Shown in pieces: positions 52,418-61,578 of a stretch of DNA of 64,000 nt (positions within the stretch are counted from its first letter, which is position 1; the number at the start of each line of letters is the position of its first letter). The position numbers were made by a program, and so were the translations under genes. The notes under the pieces are model-generated. The model searched no databases, was not told where the DNA came from, and saw only the letters and a program-made list of their open reading frames with translations. Source of the DNA: Lachnospiraceae bacterium (GTDB taxonomy: Bacteria; Bacillota; Clostridia; Lachnospirales; Lachnospiraceae); NCBI GenBank assembly GCA_900772845.1, contig CAAGSD010000064.1:9941-73940 (forward strand). Reading direction: 5' to 3'.

Positions 52418-53737
52418 CTACTTCTTTTTCTTCTTGGCAAGCTGGATCTTACGCATGGATTTGATCTCCTGCGTCAGAGGACGCTTTGCCGGACATACAA
52501 AACTACAACAACCGCATTCACAGCACTCCATGCCGTTATGTTCCACGAAAGCTTCTTCATCAAAATGCTCCGCATAAGTTGCTAAGAGGCTTGGAACAAT
52601 ACGACCGGGACAGGCTTCCACACAGCGGCCGCAGTTGATGCAGGGGCTGGGTTCCATAGCGGATACATCGTCCTGGGTCAGTGCCAGTAATGCGGTAGAA
52701 GTCTTCGTGGTGGGTACATCCAGCTGGAACATGCCGAATCCCATCATGGGGCCACCGCAGATGATCTTCTCCGGCTCCTGCTTAAAGCCACCGGCTATAT
52801 CCAGCAGTTCCTGATAACTCATACCGATAGGTACACGGAAATTCCGGGGATTGGCTACAGCATCACCAGTAACGGTGATGATACGTTCCATCAGAGGACG
52901 GCCTTCCGTCACAGCTCTGTAAATAGCTACCACCGTATCTACGTTATCCACGATACATCCCACATCCGCAGGAAGCATAGAGGAATTGATCTTTCGTCCT
53001 GTTGTGGCATAGATCAGCTGACGCTCCGCACCCTGAGGATACTTGGTCTTCAGTGCCTTCACCGTGATCTGGGGATCATTCTTGGTCATCTGTTTTAACA
53101 GAGAGATACAATCCGGCTTGTTATCCTCCACGGCCAGAATACCGTGGGCATTATCGAACAGCTTCAGCATGATCTTCAGTCCGCCGATGAGTTTATCCGG
53201 ATCCTCCATCATCCTACGATAGTCGGAAGTCAGATAGGGCTCACATTCCGCACAGTTGGCTATTACATATTCAATTTTATCCGGATCCTTAGGGGATAAT
53301 TTGACATGCGTAGGAAATCCTGCGCCGCCCATGCCAACAACTCCGGCCTCCTTCACGATATCAATGATTTCTTCTTTCTGCAGTTTGTCCACCGGTGCAT
53401 AAGGATGAAATTCCTCGCTTTCATACAGGCCGTCATTATCAATGACAATACTCTGTATCAAATCTCCTGTCACCACACGTCTTGTCTCAATTGCTTTTAC
53501 TGTACCGGACACAGATGCATAGATAGGTGCCGACACAAATCCGCCGCTTTCTGCTATCTTTTGTCCGGCAAGCACTCTGTCTCCTTTTGCCACAATAGGC
53601 TTTGCAGGAGCACCGATATGCTGGGACAGCGGATAAACCATTTCGCCCTTAGGCAGAACATCCTGGATCGGTTTGTCTTTGGACAGATCTTTTCCGTCAT
53701 AGGGATGGATTCCGCCTACAAATGTCAACTTTGCCAT
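52418..53737 (-). CDS. rnfC: Rnf complex NADH-binding subunit RnfC
   Basis: RnfC passes electrons to NAD. The 439-residue protein has the N-terminal domain with GGIHPYDGKDLSKDKPI, the nucleotide-binding GMGGAGFPTHVKL, and two [4Fe-4S] clusters (CINCGRCVEACPGRIVP; CCECGCCSFVCPAKRPL). It is the first gene of the operon. AAAGGA is the ribosome site. Rnf links reduced ferredoxin to NAD reduction and pumps sodium or protons. Confidence 0.96.
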   Translation of the reverse strand: MAKLTFVGGIHPYDGKDLSKDKPIQDVLPKGEMVYPLSQHIGAPAKPIVAKGDRVLAGQKIAESGGFVSAPIYASVSGTVKAIETRRVVTGDLIQSIVIDNDGLYESEEFHPYAPVDKLQKEEIIDIVKEAGVVGMGGAGFPTHVKLSPKDPDKIEYVIANCAECEPYLTSDYRRMMEDPDKLIGGLKIMLKLFDNAHGILAVEDNKPDCISLLKQMTKNDPQITVKALKTKYPQGAERQLIYATTGRKINSSMLPADVGCIVDNVDTVVAIYRAVTEGRPLMERIITVTGDAVANPRNFRVPIGMSYQELLDIAGGFKQEPEKIICGGPMMGFGMFQLDVPTTKTSTALLALTQDDVSAMEPSPCINCGRCVEACPGRIVPSLLATYAEHFDEEAFVEHNGMECCECGCCSFVCPAKRPLTQEIKSMRKIQLAKKKKK

Positions 53738-53789
53738 TTCCTAACATCCTTTCTAAATAGTTACTTGTATTTCAAATTACATTACGATA

Positions 53790-53818
53790 ATTGTACTATT
53801 TTTATCAATTTTTATCAA
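53790..53818 (-). promoter_or_regulatory. Promoter of the rnf operon
   Basis: On the minus strand: -35 TTGATA (53813-53818), 17-bp spacer, -10 TACAAT (53790-53795). The -35 is the middle one of three TTGATAAAAR repeats. The leader is about 46 bases. Confidence 0.72.
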
Positions 53819-53828
53819 CTTTTATCAA
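53803..53828 (-). repeat. Three TTGATAAAA repeats with 10-bp period in the rnf promoter
   Basis: TTGATA occurs at 53823-53828, 53813-53818 and 53803-53808 on the minus strand, one helical turn apart. They may be binding sites for a regulator on one DNA face, or spare -35 boxes. The motif does not match the Rex site TTGTTAANNNNTTAACAA. Confidence 0.6.
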
Positions 53829-53856
53829 CAAAATGCTACTGCATTTTCTAAATATA

Positions 53857-53865
53857 TGGTAAAAT
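53857..53865 (+). promoter_or_regulatory. Extended -10 promoter for the exonuclease gene
   Basis: TGGTAAAAT on the plus strand (-10 TAAAAT at 53860-53865). The -35 region is weak. It diverges from the rnf promoter in the 192-bp gap. Confidence 0.4.
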
Positions 53866-53929
53866 AAATTCACGCAGAGAATGAAGAAAGCGTTTATTAA
53901 CTTGCCCACCCGGCAGAAAGAGGTCATAC

Positions 53930-55036
53930 ATGAAAAAATCAGAAGAGACTCTGGAGGATTTTGCGATCTCCTATCCCCTGGATAAGCTGGCGCCTCTGGA
54001 GCAAATTCTTTTTCTCGATATTGAGACCACGGGCTTCACTTCCCGCACTTCTTATTTATATATGATTGGCTGTGCCTGCTATCAGGCAGGAAAATGGCAT
54101 ACGATTCAATGGATGGCAGAAAACTATTCTCAGGAAGGAGATATTCTCACTGCCTTCTTTGACTTTGCCAGAGATTATCGCTATCTGGTACATTTTAACG
54201 GTAATAATTTCGATCTGCCCTTTATCACACAAAAATGTGCCCAGTTAAAGCTTCCTTTTTCCTTTGATGGTTTCCAGGGAATCGATATTTACCGCCGGAT
54301 CTCTCCTTACAAGTTCTTCTTAAAATTGCCGAACTGCAAGCAGAAAACGTTAGAGCAGTATCTGGGAATTGCCCGGACGGATGTCTTCTCCGGCGGAGAG
54401 TTGATCGGCCTGTATCACGATTATGTAAAAAATCCTTCTGAGTTTACCGAAAAAGCGCTGTTTCTGCACAATGCTGACGATCTGAAAGGAATGCTGGAGG
54501 TTCTTCCGATTCTGGCTTACTATGACCTGTTCAACGAAAACTGTGTCAAAGCAAGAAAAGTACAGGCCAACTATTACAAGGATATCAATGGTGCACAGCG
54601 CAAAGAATTATTGATCACCCTGCAGATTCCCACTCCTCTGCCCAAGCCGGTAACTGCTTCCGCAGCAAACTGTTATTTTCGTGGAGAGGGCGAAGCTGCC
54701 ACACTGAAAGTTCCTATTTATGAAGAAGAGCTGAAGTATTTTTATTCCAACTATAAGGATTATTACTATCTTCCGACAGAAGATGTGGCATTGCATAAAT
54801 CCGTAGCCGGTTTCGTAGACAAAGAACACAGGCTCCAGGCTTCCGCTGCGAACTGTTACACCCGGAAATTCTCTTGTTATCTGCCCCAGTGGGAGATTCT
54901 GTTTACGCCGTTCTTCAAGAGAGACTATAAGAGCAGGGAATTGTTCTTCGAGTTAACGGATGAAATGAAGAAAAACAGAGAAGGCTTTACCCGGTATGCG
55001 AACCATGTATTATCCATGATCGCATCTACCTATTGA
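53930..55036 (+). CDS. yprB: YprB-type ribonuclease H-like DEDD exonuclease
   Basis: This 368-residue protein belongs to the YprB/RNase_H_2 group of DEDD exonuclease-like proteins; the substrate is unknown. The active-site acids are in ILFLDIETTG (Exo I), HFNGNNFDLPFI (Exo II) and LFLHNADDLKGML (Exo III). The second half (about 215-368) is a less conserved region with a repeated TASAANCYFRG / QASAANCYTRK sequence. GAGGT precedes the ATG. It is a lone plus-strand gene divergent from rnf. Confidence 0.88.
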   Translation: MKKSEETLEDFAISYPLDKLAPLEQILFLDIETTGFTSRTSYLYMIGCACYQAGKWHTIQWMAENYSQEGDILTAFFDFARDYRYLVHFNGNNFDLPFITQKCAQLKLPFSFDGFQGIDIYRRISPYKFFLKLPNCKQKTLEQYLGIARTDVFSGGELIGLYHDYVKNPSEFTEKALFLHNADDLKGMLEVLPILAYYDLFNENCVKARKVQANYYKDINGAQRKELLITLQIPTPLPKPVTASAANCYFRGEGEAATLKVPIYEEELKYFYSNYKDYYYLPTEDVALHKSVAGFVDKEHRLQASAANCYTRKFSCYLPQWEILFTPFFKRDYKSRELFFELTDEMKKNREGFTRYANHVLSMIASTY

Positions 55037-55078
55037 TCCGCATTGATCTGAATCAAGAATGTACTACAGGTGCAAGGC

Positions 55079-55123
55079 AGACTAAAAAGAGGAAAGCAAA
55101 AATGCTTTCCTCTTTCTTAGTCT
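55079..55123. terminator. Bidirectional terminator between yprB and cheR
   Basis: A stem of about 20 bp with one bulged base pairs 55079-55098 with 55103-55123 around AAAA. The T-run ends serve both the plus strand (yprB) and the minus strand (cheR operon). Confidence 0.9.
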
Positions 55124-55153
55124 GATATTTTTTTCTGATATTTTCTGTACTCA

Positions 55154-55933
55154 CTACATCGGTTTCACATAATAGAAAGAACTCTTTCTGTCAAATCCGA
55201 TCTCGCGATAATTCATAATCTGTTCTGTACTTCCGATAAACAGCATACCGCCCTTGGCCAGTGACTGGTAATACTTCCGGAATACTTCATCCTTCGCTTC
55301 CTCAGTAAAATAAATCAGTACATTTCTGCACACGATCAGATTACAATCGGTAGGATAAGTATCCTTCAGCAAATTATGTTGATGAAAATCCACTCTTGCT
55401 TTGATCTCATCTGCGATCTTGTAAGAGGGACCGATCTTTGTGAAGTATTTCTTCTTCAGATCCTCCGGCACACCTTCGATGCTCTTCTCTCCATACAGGC
55501 CTGTCTTGGCTTTCGCAATCACCTGTTTGTCCAGATCTGTCGCATAGATGTGTATCTGCTGTAACGGAATGTGCCGCGACAGAGCCATTACCAGCGAATA
55601 AGGCTCGTCCCCTGTAGAGCAGGCAGCGCTCCAAACCTTCAGGTTCTTACCGAAGCGCTGGATCAGTTCCGGAATCACGGTTTCCTCCAGATATTTCCAC
55701 TGTTCCGGATTCCGATAAAACTCTGAGACATTGATAGTAATATAACCTACGAATTCCTCAAAAAGTACTTTATCCGTCTTCAGTGCCTGTACATACTTGT
55801 CATAACCTACGATCTTATGCTTGGCGATCAGGGTGTCAATGCGCCGCTTCATCTGCTTCTCTTTGTAAGCATTTAAATCGATCGTAGTCAGAGAATAAAT
55901 CTCTTTTTTAAAGTATTCATAATCATATATCAC
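55154..55933 (-). CDS. cheR: CheR-type protein-glutamate methyltransferase
   Basis: CheR methylates glutamates of chemoreceptors using SAM. The 259-residue protein has the helical N-terminal domain (1-75), VGYITINVSEFYRNPEQW, and a Rossmann fold with LKVWSAACSTGDEPYSLVMAL (SAM site) and CNLIVCRNVLIYF. The start is GTG at 55933 after AGGTGG. No chemoreceptor, cheA or flagellar gene is in the window. It follows the S1 protein gene by 24 bp and ends the operon. Confidence 0.92.
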   Translation of the reverse strand: MIYDYEYFKKEIYSLTTIDLNAYKEKQMKRRIDTLIAKHKIVGYDKYVQALKTDKVLFEEFVGYITINVSEFYRNPEQWKYLEETVIPELIQRFGKNLKVWSAACSTGDEPYSLVMALSRHIPLQQIHIYATDLDKQVIAKAKTGLYGEKSIEGVPEDLKKKYFTKIGPSYKIADEIKARVDFHQHNLLKDTYPTDCNLIVCRNVLIYFTEEAKDEVFRKYYQSLAKGGMLFIGSTEQIMNYREIGFDRKSSFYYVKPM

Positions 55934-55957
55934 GAATATCTACCACCTAACGGTTGA

Positions 55958-57106
55958 TTATTCCTCAGAGTTCTCAGCCTCTGCAGCGATAACAGCGTCG
56001 ATATCTACAGATACAACGTCTGCATCAGACTCTTCCTCTGCCTCAGCGGGTTCGGGAGCGGTCAGAGCTTTTACACTCAGGGAAATCTTATGATCTGCCT
56101 CGTTGAAATCTACAACCTTAGCAGTTACTTCATCACCAACGCTCAGTACATCAGAGGGTTTCTCGATATGCTCTTTTGCGATCTGAGATACATGAAGCAG
56201 TGCATCCACACCGGGCTCTAACTCTACGAAAGCGCCGAAGTCAGTCATTCTTGCAACCTTACCGGTTACTACATTGCCTACTGCATACTTCTCTGCTGCG
56301 TTCTTCCAAGGGTTAGCATCATCAAATTTCAGAGACAATGCAATCTTGTTGCCATTGATCTCTTTGATCAGGACTTTCAGCTTATCGCCAACCTTGAATA
56401 CCTTCTTGGGATGCTCAACTCTGCCCCAGGACATCTCGGAGATGTGAAGCAGACCGTCTGCACCACCCAGATCGATAAATGCGCCGAAATCGGTTACGTT
56501 CTTAACAACGCCTTCAACGATATCGCCTTCTTTGATCTTCTCAAAGAGTTCCTTCTGCAGTTCAGCCTTCTTGGCTACGATCAGCTGCTTGCGATCGCCG
56601 ATATATCTTCTTCTCTTAGGATTGTACTCGCTGATAACGAACTCAATCTCCTGTCCTGCATACTTGGTCAGATCCTTCTCATAAGTATCGGATACCAGGC
56701 TTGCGGGGATAAAGATTCTTACTTCGTCCACGATCACGCTTAAACCGCCGTCCAGTACCTGGGAAACGGTAGCCTTCAGAACCTCGTGGTTGTTGAATGC
56801 TTCTTCAATTCTCTTATTGCCTCTGTCAGCAGCAAGACGCTTGTAAGTAAGGAGAACCTGTCCCTCACCGTCATTTACTTTCAGTACCTTGACTTCCATG
56901 GTATCGCCAACCTTGGCAACCGTGGTAAGATCCACGCTGGAGTCGTTGGTGTATTCGTTCTTGGTAAGAATACCGTCAGACTTGTATCCGATGTTCAGAA
57001 TGATCTCTTCCGGTTTCACATCGATGACTGTACCTTCGACTACCTCTCCTGCATGTATTGTCTTTAATGATTCTTCCAGCATTTGTTCAAAAGTTAATTC
57101 TGACAT
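55958..57106 (-). CDS. rpsA: S1 RNA-binding domain protein (ribosomal protein S1-like)
   Basis: The 382-residue protein has four S1 domains (about 22-92, 108-172, 190-260, 275-345), the last two closest to the consensus (GVVKNVTDFGAFIDLGGADG; GKVARMTDFGAFVELEPGVD), then an acidic tail of Ala, Glu and Asp. It acts in translation initiation or as a general RNA binder. ATG at 57106 lies inside ispH, overlapping it by 20 bp, with GAGGAGGT as ribosome site. In many Clostridia IspH and S1 form one polypeptide; here they are two overlapping genes. Confidence 0.93.
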   Translation of the reverse strand: MSELTFEQMLEESLKTIHAGEVVEGTVIDVKPEEIILNIGYKSDGILTKNEYTNDSSVDLTTVAKVGDTMEVKVLKVNDGEGQVLLTYKRLAADRGNKRIEEAFNNHEVLKATVSQVLDGGLSVIVDEVRIFIPASLVSDTYEKDLTKYAGQEIEFVISEYNPKRRRYIGDRKQLIVAKKAELQKELFEKIKEGDIVEGVVKNVTDFGAFIDLGGADGLLHISEMSWGRVEHPKKVFKVGDKLKVLIKEINGNKIALSLKFDDANPWKNAAEKYAVGNVVTGKVARMTDFGAFVELEPGVDALLHVSQIAKEHIEKPSDVLSVGDEVTAKVVDFNEADHKISLSVKALTAPEPAEAEEESDADVVSVDIDAVIAAEAENSEE

Positions 57107-57965
57107 AATTTTGAACCTCCTCAATTAATTTGTTTGGGGTGGAAGCCCCCGCGGTAATACCCACTAGTCGAACAGCTTTAGGTAGATCTAAATGCAAGTC
57201 ATCCAGTGTCTGTATAAAATAGGTGTGTTCACATTCCCTTTTGCAGATTTCATAAAGCTTTCTGCTGTTGGAACTGTGCTTCCCTCCTATCACAATCATA
57301 ACGTCAGCTTCCGCTGCAATGGCCTTTGCCGATCGCTGTCGCTCTTCTGTAGCATTACAGATAGTGTTCACAACACTATCATTGTAACCTTTTTTTTCAA
57401 AAATTTCAACTATATATTGAAATTTATTGTAGTTATATGTCGTCTGAGACACGATGCAGAGTTTTTCTCCGTCTTTTTTTTCAAATTTATCTGCCTGTTC
57501 GGGCGTTTCCAGAACGGTAACCGGCCCCCTGCACCATCCGACTATTCCTTCTACTTCCGGATGCTTCGGATCTCCTACCACAATGACATGATACCCTTCT
57601 TCACTTTTCTTTTCCACAATCCGATGTATTTTTTTCACAAAAGGACAGGTTGCATCAATGCATTCTAATCCATTAGTCTCCATAATGTCATAGATTTCCC
57701 TGGCAACTCCATGGGCACGGATGATCACTGTCACGGCTTTGCTGTTCTCTCCCGCAGTGTTCTGTGCTTTCAGCTGTTTCAGTTCTTCTTTGCTCTCCAG
57801 CACCCTGACGCCTTTTTCTGCCAGTTCTCTCACCACTTCTTCATTATGCACGATCGGACCATAGGTATATATAGTCTTCCCACATTTTAATTGTTCATAC
57901 ACGGTATCCACTGCACGCTTTACGCCAAAGCAGAAACCTGCGCAGTCAGCCAGTCTAACTTCCAT
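57087..57965 (-). CDS. ispH: 4-hydroxy-3-methylbut-2-enyl diphosphate reductase
   Basis: IspH makes isopentenyl and dimethylallyl diphosphate in the last step of the MEP pathway, using a [4Fe-4S] cluster. The 292-residue protein has the three cluster cysteines in AGFCFGVKRAV, CIDATCPFVKK and NTICNATEERQ, and GGKHSSNSRKL. ATG at 57965 has GGAG six bases before it; an in-frame ATG inside cmk lacks spacing. It lies between cmk and the S1 gene, a conserved clostridial trio. Confidence 0.95.
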   Translation of the reverse strand: MEVRLADCAGFCFGVKRAVDTVYEQLKCGKTIYTYGPIVHNEEVVRELAEKGVRVLESKEELKQLKAQNTAGENSKAVTVIIRAHGVAREIYDIMETNGLECIDATCPFVKKIHRIVEKKSEEGYHVIVVGDPKHPEVEGIVGWCRGPVTVLETPEQADKFEKKDGEKLCIVSQTTYNYNKFQYIVEIFEKKGYNDSVVNTICNATEERQRSAKAIAAEADVMIVIGGKHSSNSRKLYEICKRECEHTYFIQTLDDLHLDLPKAVRLVGITAGASTPNKLIEEVQNYVRINF

Positions 57966-57993
57966 ACTCTTCTCCATTCCGCAGACACTTTTT

Positions 57994-58671
57994 TTACATT
58001 TCAGAAGGTTCTGCATGATTGATCAGTTCCACGATCCGGTCGATCACCTGTGCGATAGTCATATCAGAAGTATCTACCAGTACAGCGTCTTCCGCCTGTT
58101 TTAACGGAGAAGTATCTCTGTGCATATCTCTGTAATCTCTATCCTCAATATCCTGACGGATCTTTTCCAGATCGCAGGTCTCCCCTTTCACCGTCAGTTC
58201 CTCATATCTTCTTTTTGCTCTTACCATGCTGCTGGCAGTCAGATAGATTTTGACCTGTGCTTTTGGCAATACCACGGTGCCGATATCTCTGCCGTCCATA
58301 ATGACATCACTTTTTGCCGCCAGCGCATGCTGCAGTTCTACCAGCTTGGTGCGTACGGCAGGCTGTGCACTTGTAGTGGATGCCATATTGCCGACTTCTT
58401 CCGTCCGCAGATAAGCATTCACATTTTCGCCATTTAAGAGCACGACCTGTTCTCCATCCACGTATTGAATGGTGATATCCGCCTGCTTGCATTTTTCACT
58501 GATTGCAGTTGCATCCGCAGGATCCACGCCTTCTCTCAGCATAAAAAGAGCCATGGCTCGATACATCGCTCCGGTGTCTACATAAATAAAACCTTTCTTT
58601 TTCGCCACTGCTCTTGCTATGGTACTTTTTCCCGCTCCCGCAGGTCCATCGATCGCTACATTAAAGCTCAT
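57994..58671 (-). CDS. cmk: Cytidylate kinase
   Basis: Cmk phosphorylates CMP and dCMP. The 225-residue protein has the P-loop IDGPAGAGKSTIARAVA, VDTGAMYRA, and the CMP-binding DGRDIGTVVLP, with RDYRDMHRDTSPLKQA near the end. It is the canonical enzyme, unlike the paralogue at 6709-7353. It follows the HI0933-type gene by about 100 bp and precedes ispH. Confidence 0.96.
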   Translation of the reverse strand: MSFNVAIDGPAGAGKSTIARAVAKKKGFIYVDTGAMYRAMALFMLREGVDPADATAISEKCKQADITIQYVDGEQVVLLNGENVNAYLRTEEVGNMASTTSAQPAVRTKLVELQHALAAKSDVIMDGRDIGTVVLPKAQVKIYLTASSMVRAKRRYEELTVKGETCDLEKIRQDIEDRDYRDMHRDTSPLKQAEDAVLVDTSDMTIAQVIDRIVELINHAEPSEM

Positions 58672-58775
58672 ACCTTATCCTCTTTTCCATTTAGCTTATA
58701 CTTGTTATTTTTCTACATCCTGTTTCACAGGATATTCGTTTGTGGGCATCCCCGACACTTGCTTTCCCCGGCTCG

Positions 58776-60026
58776 TTAGATGCTCTCTCCTGCCAGGTGT
58801 CCCGTAGACCATGCAATCTGCAGATTGAAGCCTCCGGTCATAGCATCGAGATCCAATACTTCCCCTGCAAAATACAAATGTTTTACATATTTTGACTCCA
58901 TGGTGGAGGGGTTCACATCTTTCACAGAAATACCACCCTGAGTGATAATGGCTTCCGCAAAAGACCTCGTTCCCGTAACGGTCATGGGCAATGCCTTGAT
59001 CAGTGTGCCAAATGACTTCCTCTCTTCTCTGCTGATCTCATTCACTTTCTTCTCCGGCGAAATTCCGGACAGCTCTATCATAACAGGGATCAGCTTTGCA
59101 GGGAACAGATGATCCAACGCATTTTTAAACTGCTTGTTCTTCGCTTCCTCAAAATCCCGCAGCAGACGTTTATCCAGCTGTTCCGGTGTCAGTGCCGGTT
59201 TCAGATCCAGGAAAAGTTTTACCTCTTCGCTGTCTTTCTTTTTGGAAGCATATTTTGCATAAAAGCTGCTGGCAGACAGGATCAGCGGACCACTGACGCC
59301 AAAGTGGGTAAACAACATCTCTCCGAATCCTTCATACCAGATCTTCTTTCCACACTGCATCCGGATCTCCACATTTTTCAAGGACAATCCCATGAGTTCC
59401 CTGCACCAGGCCTCCCGGATCTCCAACGGAACCAGTGCCGGTTTCCGCTCTGTCACCTGATGGCCTGTCTCCTTTGCAAAACGGTAACCGTCTCCGGTGG
59501 ATCCGGTACTGGCATAGGAGCAGCCTCCGGTACAGACAACACAGTCATCCGCCATGATTTTTTTATGGTCAGCGCATTCCACCCCATAAAAGTAAGTATT
59601 GCCATCTGATTCTCTGGTCAGTATTTTTTTCACTTCTGTATGCAGTCGAATCTCCACCTGATATTTCCGCAGTTCTCTCTGCAGTGCAGCGATCACATCT
59701 GAAGAATGATCGGATACCGGGAACACCCGGTCTCCCCGCTCTGTTTTCAAGGGGCACCCTGCTTGTTCTAACAGATCACATACCTGTGTATTGTCAAAGC
59801 TGTAAAAAGCACTGTACAGAAATTTTTCATTGGTACACACATTTTGGAACAGTACCTCCATATCTGCGGCGTTGGTCACATTGCAACGGCCTTTTCCCGT
59901 AATAAACAGTTTTTTCCCCAGTTTTTCGTTTTTTTCCAGAAGGGTTACTTTATGTCCTTTTCCGGCCGCCGCAATGGCAGCCATCATGCCGGCAGCACCT
60001 CCGCCGACCACAATCACCTTGCTCAT
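58776..60026 (-). CDS. HI0933/YtfP-type FAD-dependent oxidoreductase
   Basis: This 416-residue flavoprotein belongs to the HI0933/YhiN family of NAD(P)/FAD-dependent enzymes without a firm reaction. It has the FAD Rossmann motif VIVVGGGAAGMMAAIAAA, LITGKGRCNVTN-type sequence (LFITGKGRCNVTN), GGCSYASTGSTGDGYRFA and a C-terminal LYFAGEVLDLDAMTGGFNLQ FAD site. It is often next to cmk-ispH in Clostridia, as here. AGAGGA precedes the ATG. Confidence 0.92.
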   Translation of the reverse strand: MSKVIVVGGGAAGMMAAIAAAGKGHKVTLLEKNEKLGKKLFITGKGRCNVTNAADMEVLFQNVCTNEKFLYSAFYSFDNTQVCDLLEQAGCPLKTERGDRVFPVSDHSSDVIAALQRELRKYQVEIRLHTEVKKILTRESDGNTYFYGVECADHKKIMADDCVVCTGGCSYASTGSTGDGYRFAKETGHQVTERKPALVPLEIREAWCRELMGLSLKNVEIRMQCGKKIWYEGFGEMLFTHFGVSGPLILSASSFYAKYASKKKDSEEVKLFLDLKPALTPEQLDKRLLRDFEEAKNKQFKNALDHLFPAKLIPVMIELSGISPEKKVNEISREERKSFGTLIKALPMTVTGTRSFAEAIITQGGISVKDVNPSTMESKYVKHLYFAGEVLDLDAMTGGFNLQIAWSTGHLAGESI

Positions 60027-60056
60027 TTCTATCCTCTTTTACCGATCTGTCTGCTA

Positions 60057-60977
60057 TCAATTTTCCTTGCGCCGCAGGGAATAATCTAACATCGGTTCAT
60101 CATCTATAAAATCTATTTCATCATTCAGATACACCTGATAATTATTCCAGGTCTCCTCCAGTGTCTCCAGGTTTTTTCTGACCTGTTCCGGGCATTTCAG
60201 GCACAGTGCCACTACCAGTGCATTGATCACGCTTAAGGGGGCCACCAGAGAATCCACTACCGACACCATGTCACTTCTGGCCAGCAGATTGCAGGAAGAA
60301 TACAGATTCATGGGGGAATGGATGCTGTCAGTGATTGCGATCACTTTGGCATTCCGGTCATTGGCAAACTCCATGGCCTTTAAGGTCCGCATGGAGTATC
60401 TGGGAAAGCTGATACCGATGAAGCAGTCCTTCTGCCCGATATGGATCATCTGTTCAAAAGTCTCACTGACACTGGTAGTATTCAGTAAAAAGACTTTGCC
60501 GCGGATCATATTCAGGTAAAAATGTAGAAACGCTGCCAGCGGCTCATTGCTGCGAAGTCCCATGATATAAACGGTCTCTGCCTCCAGGATCGTGGTGACT
60601 GCGGATTCAAAGGCTGCCGGATCCAGATTGTCTATGGTGTCCTGGATCTTTTCGATATCTGCTGTCAATACTGAAGTCAGGATCTCCGACTGGGAACTTC
60701 TTCCGTATTTTGCATCCATTTTCTGAATGCCGTTGAGCTTTCCCTGTACACAGCTTTCCAGTGCCTTTTGAAATTTAGGATATCCGTCATAACCGATCCC
60801 CGCTGCGAAACGCACTACAGTAGATTCACTGATGCCCAATGTTTCTCCCAGCTTTGCCGCTGTCATGAACACCGCCTGATCATAATGCTGTAAGATATAA
60901 TCCGCAATGGCTTTATGCCCCTTGCTCATTTTTGCATAACGTTCCTTCATACGGGTAAACACATCATATTCTGCCAC
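60057..60977 (-). CDS. RpiR/MurR family transcriptional regulator
   Basis: The 306-residue protein has an N-terminal HTH_6 DNA-binding domain (about 1-80, AAKLGETLGISESTVVRFAAGIGYDGYPKFQK) and a SIS sugar-phosphate binding domain (about 125-265, VYIMGLRSNEPLAAFLHFYL). RpiR regulators sense phosphosugars, but no sugar gene is near. The start is GTG at 60977; its ribosome site GAGGA is the end of tetR, five bases away, so the two are coupled. Confidence 0.9.
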   Translation of the reverse strand: MAEYDVFTRMKERYAKMSKGHKAIADYILQHYDQAVFMTAAKLGETLGISESTVVRFAAGIGYDGYPKFQKALESCVQGKLNGIQKMDAKYGRSSQSEILTSVLTADIEKIQDTIDNLDPAAFESAVTTILEAETVYIMGLRSNEPLAAFLHFYLNMIRGKVFLLNTTSVSETFEQMIHIGQKDCFIGISFPRYSMRTLKAMEFANDRNAKVIAITDSIHSPMNLYSSCNLLARSDMVSVVDSLVAPLSVINALVVALCLKCPEQVRKNLETLEETWNNYQVYLNDEIDFIDDEPMLDYSLRRKEN

Positions 60978-60982
60978 TGATC

Positions 60983-61558
60983 TTATCCTCGCGTCGTCTC
61001 ATTGTAAAAAGCATGGTAAGAGTGTTCTAAAAGCTGCATTGTCTGCAGATCTGTCAGGTCATAATCACCTGTCAGGGACATGCAGGCAGCTCCGTGAATG
61101 AAAATCCACATTTTCATAAACAGATCTCCGGGATCCGGACATCCCGCCACTCTGGCAAGATTAATCTCATATACCACATTTCCAGCATCCCCATTTAAGA
61201 TTTCATACATACTTTTTTCTTTATGTCTGCTCCCCTGATTGCTGGATACAAAAAGCAGCTCGAACAGGTGTCTCTCTTCTCTTGCAAAAGCTATGTATGC
61301 CATCCCCAGATTTGCAAAGGGTGTCTTACCGGTGCGGGGATAAAGGCTGTAATAATCAAGGAAATACGCTGCCGCTCTTTCATATACAGCATCCCACAGT
61401 TCTTCCATATTCTTATATACCCGGAAAATCGGTTGTGTGGAGCAGCCGGCTTTAGCAGCTACTTTTCTGGCCGTCACATTGGCAAATCCCTCTTCTCTTG
61501 TCATGGTAAAAGCTGTATCCAGGATTTTATCAATGGTGATCCTCTCTTTACGAGCCAT
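60983..61558 (-). CDS. TetR family transcriptional regulator
   Basis: The 191-residue protein has an N-terminal HTH (about 8-55, ILDTAFTMTREEGFANVTARKVAAKAGCSTQPIFRVYKNMEEL) and an all-helical ligand-binding part with a TetR_C-type end. ATG at 61558 follows AGAGGG. The promoter at 61619-61648 overlaps a 14-bp palindrome (61607-61620) that fits autorepression. It heads the rpiR-HI0933-cmk-ispH-S1-cheR run. The ligand is unknown. Confidence 0.9.
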   Translation of the reverse strand: MARKERITIDKILDTAFTMTREEGFANVTARKVAAKAGCSTQPIFRVYKNMEELWDAVYERAAAYFLDYYSLYPRTGKTPFANLGMAYIAFAREERHLFELLFVSSNQGSRHKEKSMYEILNGDAGNVVYEINLARVAGCPDPGDLFMKMWIFIHGAACMSLTGDYDLTDLQTMQLLEHSYHAFYNETTRG

Positions 61559-61578
61559 AATCCCTCTCATTCCGCTGT

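Noticed and set aside
57087..57106. Possible frameshift error splitting an IspH-S1 fusion
   Set aside because: The S1 frame has its own ATG with an excellent ribosome site at proper spacing, and IspH ends at a normal length, so two real genes are more likely.
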